From Balanoglossus misakiensis (Eukaryota > Hemichordata), in NCBI GenBank assembly GCA_040954595.2, contig CM082576.2, positions 10,416,001 through 10,480,000 on the forward strand: a stretch of DNA of 64,000 bases, given 5' to 3'. The notes beneath the pieces are model-generated. The model was given only the letters and a program-made list of their open reading frames with translations. It ran no database searches and had not been told where the DNA came from. Shown here one piece after another: positions 56,144 through 64,000 of the stretch; the first letter of the stretch is position 1, and each line of letters opens with the position of its first letter. The position numbers and the translations under genes were made by a program.

Positions 56144-59100
56144 TGATGATATTGATGATGATGATGATGATGATCATGATGATGATGATTTATACATCTC
56201 CATTTCAGAACATTCAGAAGTAGCAGAAGCCAAGGTGTTCTTTGAGCAATACTACTCGCACGTCTACCAGATCTTCTACGAGAACTTCATATCAGTGGAG
56301 GCATCCCTCAAACAGAAAGTACACAAGGCCCAAAGAGAAGAGCTGGATGGAATTTTATATGTCTTTGAGGTAAGCACGAAATATTTCTTTCTGAACCAAC
56401 AGACATTTACAAAATCAGTATGGTGTGAAAGATTTCTATCTTTAGATCATAATCAGGCTTGCATCATCTCAGGAAAACTTGTTTGTGAAAAAAAATGTAT
56501 CACGGAATGTGTTTAAACTCAGTCTTATGGGAAGTGAAAATAATCACGTTTCAAAATGAGATTGCTGTATCAAAATGACTTCATCAATCATCAGTTTGCA
56601 GTTTGCTATGTGATTGGTTGTGCGAGCAAACAAAGCAGCGCGGTAGATTTTCAACCCAGTAGATCCTGTATATGAAAAATATCACTGTGTAGATGTATGT
56701 ATCTCTATTTTTGCAGACATCTTATCTCTATCTGTGTGGAAATGTAAAACCTTTTAGTGTTTCTTCATCGTTTGTGGTGTGTCTGATGTAGATTGGATTG
56801 ATAAGTTAGGGTCTCTGGTTGATAACATCCCAGCAGTGCCACTATGATCACTGTTGATAACTTTGTTGGGAGACAGTATTGGGAGGGGACGGCGGCGGCG
56901 GTGTGCTTTGATCAACTGACAATAACAGTAGCCAGCATGGATAATTAGAAGTGGTGACGCACGCCCATGCCCTGCTGCAGTCTGATACAAATGAGATGGT
57001 TTTGTGCAGCATCTCTGTGCAGGCCTCACAGGGCAGCCATTGATGTCGTGGTCGTGTTTTGTTTTCAAATTTTGCTTCTACCAGGACTCGGGAGTCAAAG
57101 ATCACGTTCGCGTCATGTAAATGTGATGCCTGTACAAATGTGCCTGTGGATTAGACAAAATAGCAAGGGATCAGGAAACTCGTGTATATATGTACTTTCT
57201 CTGCATCCATGAATGATTGAGAATGATTGATGCGCATGTAAATGCTTCTTTTTTTGTGTTGGAAGAATGAATGGTACATATGTGTCACAGTTGACACACT
57301 GTACAGAGCGATTATTGCTGTATGCAATCGCATGAGCTTGGGTTTCGCCAAAGGTTACTCACTACCTAGAGTAGGACATGCTGATCCATCTCACAATGTA
57401 TATTTTTTACACTCTATTTTTTGCCAAAATGACATTTTGCTCAAGGTTATTTTATATTACTGCTTTGGAGCACTGGGGGTGGGATGGGATGATTCTGATG
57501 GAAAATTCCTGTCAGGATTGAGTTTAATAAAGAAAGGAGACAGTATAGGCATTGTCAGTTCATTCTTGGTTTTCTGCTGTGCAGTATTTCTATGACCTGC
57601 CTAGCAACACGCAAATCATCTTTGTAATACTAAAAAGTCACTCAGTTTTCAGACGAACAGGGGAAATCATTAGTCAAACAACCCCACAGTGAGCTGGAGA
57701 ATATGAATCAAGTCTTATAGTGCCAGTCAGGATTTTCCCTTCAACAAATATAAATGAGAATCTATGCATGTACCATCTGAATCACCTCCGAGGGAAAGCT
57801 AGATGCTGCCTGGTTATATAGTCGGATTTATTTGTCTCCAAATGTCAAATGTTGCTTTAAAAACTGCAAATGCTGCCATTTTCATCAGGTTTTTCTAAAG
57901 GCTGTGTGACAACACCGCTATTTACTCCCCATGAATTCTGTGTAGTACTTGATTATGTCCAGCTCTATTGTGGTTCTGACAGCTGATGCAATCTAGTATT
58001 CAGTATTCTGCATGTTATCTGCGTTCTATGTACATGTATGGTACACATACAGTATATGTTGTAGTTATTGAATAAAACTTAAAAGTGTGACGTTAATTAA
58101 CTTCCAGACGTATACCCTTTAACATTTACAATGAAGCTGCAGTTGGCTACAAAATGTAACTGGGATTAATATTTTACCCATTTTAGTACATCAGATACGT
58201 GCGGAATGCAGATTAGCTTCATTTGTGCATCTTTGCTTTCCCAGGAATTTCATTCTGAATGATGCCCAGGTCATCAGTGTTTGTCTAGGGGGGGGGGGGG
58301 TGGTATATTTTTGTTGATGATTGTTTCTTTATATTTCAAGCTTTTGGCTCAGCGGATTGTTCATCAGGATGAATTATAAAATGTGTACAGAAAACATCAG
58401 AACAGAAACAGATATGCCTACTACTGGGGTACAAGACGGAGTAGTAACTTATGAAAAATAAGTGACATACATCTACATATTGCTAGATTCCACGTACATT
58501 TACATATTCCTGTAGCACTAGCAGATGGAGCTCTAAGCAACATTGTTGTAGATTATCACTTCATGGAGATATCTGTCAAACACAGTGAATATAAGCAATT
58601 AAATGGAGCCCAGTTTTGGTAAATTTCCCTCGTAACGGTGGCTTCTGGCAGATTGCGGAATTTTGGCTGCATGTCCAGTTAAAATCGGTCGTCGTTCAAT
58701 GCACTGCCTGAAGGACTATTTCAAGTAGACAGTGAAATTGCACACTTGCATTCCTGTAATTGGCAACATCTTTGGTGAATTATGGGTTTGGCGACAGAGT
58801 GGCTGATTTTAAAATAATTTATGTCTGGAATTAAGCAAATGTAGGTGGTAGAATCTTTGGATAACGTTCCTGTTATTATAGCATACTTACGAAGGAAGAT
58901 TACAACATGGAAACCAAATTGTGGTGTTTTCAACAGAACAAACATTCTCATTTTCCTCTGACTCAGTGACTGAAATAACTTTACTCCACCTCAAGCCAAG
59001 TACACATACAAACAGACAGACAGGCAGGCAGATAGACAGACAGACCAACATGCGCAGATAGACTGAAATACGAGTTTGGTCATTAAGATGGATGTTCTGT

Positions 59101-62100
59101 AAGTACGGTTAATGTCCTGGTTACAAATACCTTTCAATTCTAAATGTAATCTCTTACAAATGAATGGTCGCCAACTAATGTTGCAATCAATATCTTTGAG
59201 CAGAAATCAGGAAATTGCCATTTTAAATATTTTATGTCAGAAAATGCCAACCACTTTATTTCTTAATCTTTTTACAGAACATAGAACCTTTTACAAAAAA
59301 TGTTTGATGTCTGTTGTCACAAGAGTGATGTCATCTGTGTTCTGTAGTTGGTATTTTTCCCCAGTTTAATTATGTCAGGAAAACCTGTGCCAATTTTGGC
59401 AGTCATGTTGTAAATGAAATGTGTGATTCCCCTTTCACCACTGACGCTCAACATCTTGTGCATATATTCAAGTGGTGTTTTTAGGGCAGGGTACTTGTTT
59501 GTATCGGCATATCGCTGTGTCGTACACATCTAATCGTGGGCTTGTGACAATGGTGAATATGCATGTTACATGTATAAGTGGTGGGTTTTGGGGGTTGGTA
59601 TGAAGACTGTTCAGATGTACACTGTGTAGAATTGATTTTTCATACAGGTGGATTATAAGTTCACTCCTTGGTCCTTGAGCTGTGAATTATTCACTTCTAG
59701 AAATTAATGCGTAAAGGCAAATCTGATCTCACATTTCATGTGTATTTTCCATGTTGTCATGGTTACCTAAGTTCCCGGTCTAATTGATTCTCTCTCATGA
59801 GTCAACACACTCCAGCCCACATGCTGCCAACTCGTCTTGAAAGAACAGTCATATTTCTCTCTTGAATGTCAGCACTTGTTTGTTTCTATTTGACGATGTT
59901 ATAAATAAATTCAGTGTGTTATCTTAACTTTTTTTCAATATTTTTTTTTGTCCTTTGCAGAAACTTCTCGTACTGTTACCGGATTACATCCATGAAAGAT
60001 GGCAGTTCCACAGCATAGGTGAGTGTCCCGGATATCATTCCATATGATTGGTGCCCCGCGGTTGCAGCGTTCTCAGAACGGGTCAAATGTTCACTTAGCC
60101 TCTGTCTGCACACTACATGAAGGAGTGATTTTTAATCGCAGACGTTCGCTTTTGCACGTACGAGCCGAGGGCAGCTTCCGTTCCTTGCAGAATGTCAAAA
60201 TGAATCCCTTGCAATGTTATATGTAGGTTGCTTCATTTCTGGCGTGATGGCAGATAATGAAGTTTCTTTGATTTTTGCAGTTTCTGCAGCTCAGTAGAGG
60301 GCAAATGCACAACTTACTGGACCGTAGGAAAGACCTGTGTAATGTACATGTAGCTAGCCGGTGTCCCGATAAAGCCATTGTATAGGCATTTGATGATTAA
60401 AGCTAAACTGGGGACCAGTTTATTACTGAGAAATACTGAGAAAATACTTAAGAAAATAGCTGGAGTTACTGGAGTTTTAATGAAGACTCGAACAACCTGC
60501 AAGGCAGTGTTTATCCTGGCAGCGGTGTGTCCAAGAAAGAAGCTGTAATGGAGTTTCGTAGTCTCAGGTGTGCTCAATGCTGCTGGTCTAGAGGCGTGAC
60601 CTATTTTTGCTTTTGGGCATTTCAATGTACATACCTGACTGATTGGCTGCACCTGACTGGTACCCTTGGGGAGTTGGCTAACTCCATACTCATTTTAGTA
60701 ATAAACCAATAAACATTTATAATGTACAAATACATGTCCATCAGTATTGCTATATGTTTCCATTCATTTCAGATGCAATGTACATTAATTTCAGCATCGA
60801 AATGATATGTAGGTTTTCTTAGATATAATACATGTAGGCTTATCAAAAAAAAAGTAAATGGGTAGAAAGTTTCACACCACATCCCCTTGGAAGAAGCATC
60901 TACTACAGAAAGTAAGAACAATGAATTTACACACAGGTGGTATCATACAGACCCTTTGCCATCAAAGATACTGTGGTAAAGGATATGATGCCACCCACAG
61001 TAAACTGGTTGTGCCAAGGAAGGGCTTTGATAGAAATATGCTCATCCGACCGAGAAACCAAACATTATTTATATTTTGCTAAATGTTGCGACGACTTCTC
61101 AGAATCTTGTTTGGTCCTGAGGTGTATGAAATATTGATGGCGATGTCTGGGCATAAGGTTGTTGTTTAGCAGTCTTGCAGGCAAGGGAATTACCACGAAG
61201 GGGAGTCATTTCAATTGAAAGGGACAAGATGTATCATGTGAGACCCTGCGGTGTGGATGATGAGAGCGCAGAGAAAGAAAGAACATGTACGGCATCCCTT
61301 GTTAGCTCTTACTTCTTCATGCTAATTAAAGTGTAATGAAGTTTTCTGTGATGCCGCAGAGTGTCTTGCTGTTCTCTGTCGCTCGGGTGAAAATATGCGA
61401 GTTGTCCAATTCAATGACTGCCATCAGTACCTGCACACGAGTGTAAGATTAAATATAGATCTTGCCAGGATGGATGAAACCAGTAGGTGCTCAGTGTTTG
61501 AGACGTTTTGTCTTGTTCCAGTCACGCGGAGACAGTGGAGCGTGCTGCTGGTTAATTCACGGTTTCTTTGAAAGAAATTATTTTATGTCTGATCTCTCCT
61601 AGGTCGTCTTCTGAAGAAGTTACTGCACCCTGGAAATGCTCTGAAGGTAAAAAAAAAGAATTGTCTTCTTGCTGTCCACAGTATTGTCAATTATTGAATA
61701 CGCGTGTCGTGTACATGGAGCCCCTTTGAGAAATAACCAGGCGCATTAAATATGAAAAGAACCCTGTGCAGAGTTTTTGATCGGGGTGAATGCTTGCTTG
61801 TTGCAATGTTAGAAAAACATCACGAAGTGCCACTTCTATCTCAGAGGTTGCCAACTTCATAGAGAGGGAGAGATTTATGGATTTACACAGAACCATTGTG
61901 TCCTGCATTCGTGTAATTTGGTCCAAACACACTTATACTATTAAAGTGAGATATGCTTTGAATAATTTACTTTCTATTTGAACGCAATCATGTTACAATG
62001 CTACATGTTTTTCAACATTGTTTGTCCTACAGCAAGACTTTAGAGGAGCATATGTGCCGTATAGTTACAATAAATATTTCCCCATACATAAATTTGGGTG

Positions 62101-63858
62101 TCTCTCTTTTGCAGCTCCGGCGAGAAGGTATCCGGTTGTTTTTGCTGTGGTTCCAAGCGCTGCAAGAGCACGCCAACGAGGAATGCTACCTGATCTATGC
62201 AACCTTAGTTCCGGGATTTCCACAGCCCGAAGGCAACTCCGGCATCCACACCCTGGACAGCCTCATCAACAACTCAGCTAGGCCTCCTTCTAGTGTCTTC
62301 CTAGATTGTAAGTGCTGGCGTAACGTGTACTACAGTACTTGAATCTACACTCTGTTGCTGTAATTGCACATGATACTTGTAATGGTGTGAAGTGAAGTGC
62401 AGTGAGAGATCTTAAAGGGAATGAGTCGTCGCGCCGTGTGGGTGTCCCCCTTGATGAGAATATGTCCTCCCATACCAGCGCAAACCCCACTCTGACTGCA
62501 GTCGCCACGACTGCTAGGATCTTCAGTTGCTGTCATGTCCCGTCTACGCTACGGTCGGCTGCTTCGTTCATTCTAAGAATTATCTAATAAACAAACAAAC
62601 GTGGCGTGACGACCCATCACTTTAACCGTCTTGAAGATTTGTAGCATAAGCCCACTTAAGCACGGGATGAATTTGGTGATTTTTGGACTGATTCAAACCA
62701 GCAGCTCACTGCTCATCACTAGTTTTTCTACTCATACCTCAAATTGTGTATGAAAGAATGAAGGAGACATAGGAGAGAGACAGGCACATCCACACTCATG
62801 ATTCATATACACATGTACACACACACACTGTGTGAGTACCTCTTGTTGATAATCTGCCTCCTCCATTCTTCTCCCAGTTACTGCGACTGCTGTCACTCCC
62901 GTAGAAATAACGCCTCTCATTTCGCCACAGTCCGGAGAGAAGGTTCCGGAAAACGTCACAAAATTTTTACTGGAAGCGGTGCTCCACTTCAGCGTCACAC
63001 AGGTAAGAACAACCAACCAACCAACCAACCAACCAACCAACCAACCAATCAACCAACCAACCAAAGAGCTTCAGCTACAGAACATGCCACCTTGGATTTC
63101 TCTGTTAAAAATTTATAAAATGCAGAGAAGTTAATTATCTACACAACCAAGGTTGATTGAAAAAGCATACACAACATGTAATAAGCAGAGTGTGGTGGTT
63201 GATTAATCGTTCCATTAAAATGTCTCTGAGGACCTGTGGTCTTGAAAAGCTGTTTAGCATTTGATGTAATTGCATTAGGTTGCCCAATACGGATATTGTG
63301 TTAGCAAATTGCGTCAGGTTTCTCTGACTTGGTGAAAGCCGTACATCAGTGCAATTGAATACCTCTCCCTTCAATTAAAGAGCAATGCAGGTAGATTTGC
63401 CGTTTTTAATTTAAGTACTGTAGACATTTCATTACAAGTGTTGAACATCGCTCCAGAAATGCTCTGTTTTCATCTGGGAATATTGATGCAGTGGTATGAA
63501 TGGAAAGTCAGTGTAACCTTTTACTGAAGTCACTGTATATTCATTAGATGTTTTGCAATGTTCGGTTCTGGAGTGCATTATGCCATAGGTTACCTAGGGG
63601 CTGGCCAGAATTCAAAGGGTTATCGACTGAAAAACCCACAACATAAGCATTGCCCGCACTCATGAGGTACATGTATGCATGAACACTGAAATAACTCAGT
63701 TCTTCCTATTTTATTCTAGATCAATAAGATGGAGTGGAAGAATGAAGAAAGAAAAGAAAAGGGTTTTATATTTTTATTTGAAAATTTTAAAAAATACTAC
63801 CTGCCGGAAATTTTTCCTGAGCTGTCACAGAAGACAAGCATTTACGATCCTGTTTTAG
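51158..63858 (+). CDS. RALGAPA1: Ral GTPase-activating protein alpha subunit 1, N-terminal exons (3' end outside window)
   Basis: RALGAPA1 (GARNL1/TULIP1) is the catalytic subunit of the RalA/RalB GAP heterodimer, related to tuberin; the GAP domain is at the C-terminus and is off the window. Exons: 51158-51263, 56209-56369, 59961-60018, 61603-61646, 62115-62307, 62878-63002 and 63720-63858, in frame for 275 codons with phase 1 left over. The start [20 protein letters not shown] matches vertebrate RALGAPA1, then [65 protein letters not shown] and [16 protein letters not shown]. Introns are long (4.9 and 3.6 kb for the first two). A (GAT)n tract ends just before the exon 2 acceptor, and an (AACC)n tract begins about 5 bp after the donor at 63003. 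Confidence 0.95.
51593..51610. repeat. Short perfect hairpin in RALGAPA1 intron 1
   Basis: GACACTGT and ACAGTGTC are exact reverse complements separated by TG. A second small inverted repeat (GGACGT...ACGTCC) lies 50 bp upstream. Too short to assign to an element. Confidence 0.5.
56099..56190. repeat. (GAT)n microsatellite before RALGAPA1 exon 2
   Basis: About 30 GAT/GAC triplets with a few interruptions. It ends 18 bp before exon 2 at 56209. Read in the frame of exon 2 it encodes a run of Asp. Confidence 0.95.
59008..59046. repeat. (CAGA)n / (CAGG)n microsatellite
   Basis: Tandem tetranucleotides of CAGA with CAGG and TAGA variants, in RALGAPA1 intron 2. Confidence 0.85.
63007..63064. repeat. 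(AACC)n microsatellite at a RALGAPA1 donor site
   Basis: About 14 copies of AACC (one AATC variant), starting about 5 bp after the GTAAG of the exon 62878-63002 donor. Confidence 0.9.
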
Positions 63859-64000
63859 GTGGGTGAAATTGCATGAAAAAAACAAAACCCTTTGAAATTT
63901 TTTTGAACAATTTGCTCTTGAAGAAATAATACATCAAGCATATCAGCTAAATAACACGTATATATTTGACGTGACACAAGGTGGTTCAGATTGTATCACC

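Overview
The window is nuclear DNA of a non-vertebrate animal. Genes are split into many short exons with GT-AG junctions (two are GC-AG), introns run from about 70 bp to 5 kb, and 3' UTRs carry AATAAA signals. Nearly every gene has a clear human orthologue. AT-rich introns, small transposon-like inverted repeats and the gene content fit a marine invertebrate. The grouping of orthologues of human chromosome 14 genes hints at an invertebrate deuterostome (hemichordate, amphioxus or similar), but the species cannot be fixed from sequence alone.

Layout, left to right: 3' half of a pecanex gene (PCNX1-like, +); MED6 (+); TFB2M (-), tail-to-tail with MED6; DCAF5 (+), head-to-head with TFB2M; a d4-family DPF gene (+); a signal-peptide protein with a JmjC domain, an EF-hand and a C-terminal HDEF (+); a small secreted eight-cysteine protein of unrecognised family (+); MTX2 (+); COMMD7 (-); two nearly identical tRNA-Thr(CGU) genes (+); ZFYVE21 (-); and the first seven coding exons of RALGAPA1 (+), which runs off the right edge. 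For each complete gene the spliced exon lengths sum to a multiple of three and give an open frame, so the models support themselves.

Most genes are housekeeping: transcription (MED6, DPF as a BAF subunit), mitochondrial transcription and import (TFB2M, MTX2), ubiquitin ligase substrate reception (DCAF5), trafficking and signalling (COMMD7, ZFYVE21, RALGAPA1) and membrane proteins (pecanex). They are not an operon or one pathway. What links them is shared ancestry of the neighbourhood: from memory, the human orthologues of PCNX1, MED6, DCAF5, DPF3, ZFYVE21 and RALGAPA1 all map to chromosome 14, four of them to 14q24.

The least conventional items are the predicted ER-lumenal JmjC/EF-hand oxygenase (28415-31860), the orphan secreted protein (33705-34843), a near-palindromic foldback element (62-252), a TTAA-flanked miniature inverted-repeat element (35595-35787), and an in-frame Asp-rich alternative N-terminus in front of RALGAPA1 exon 2.
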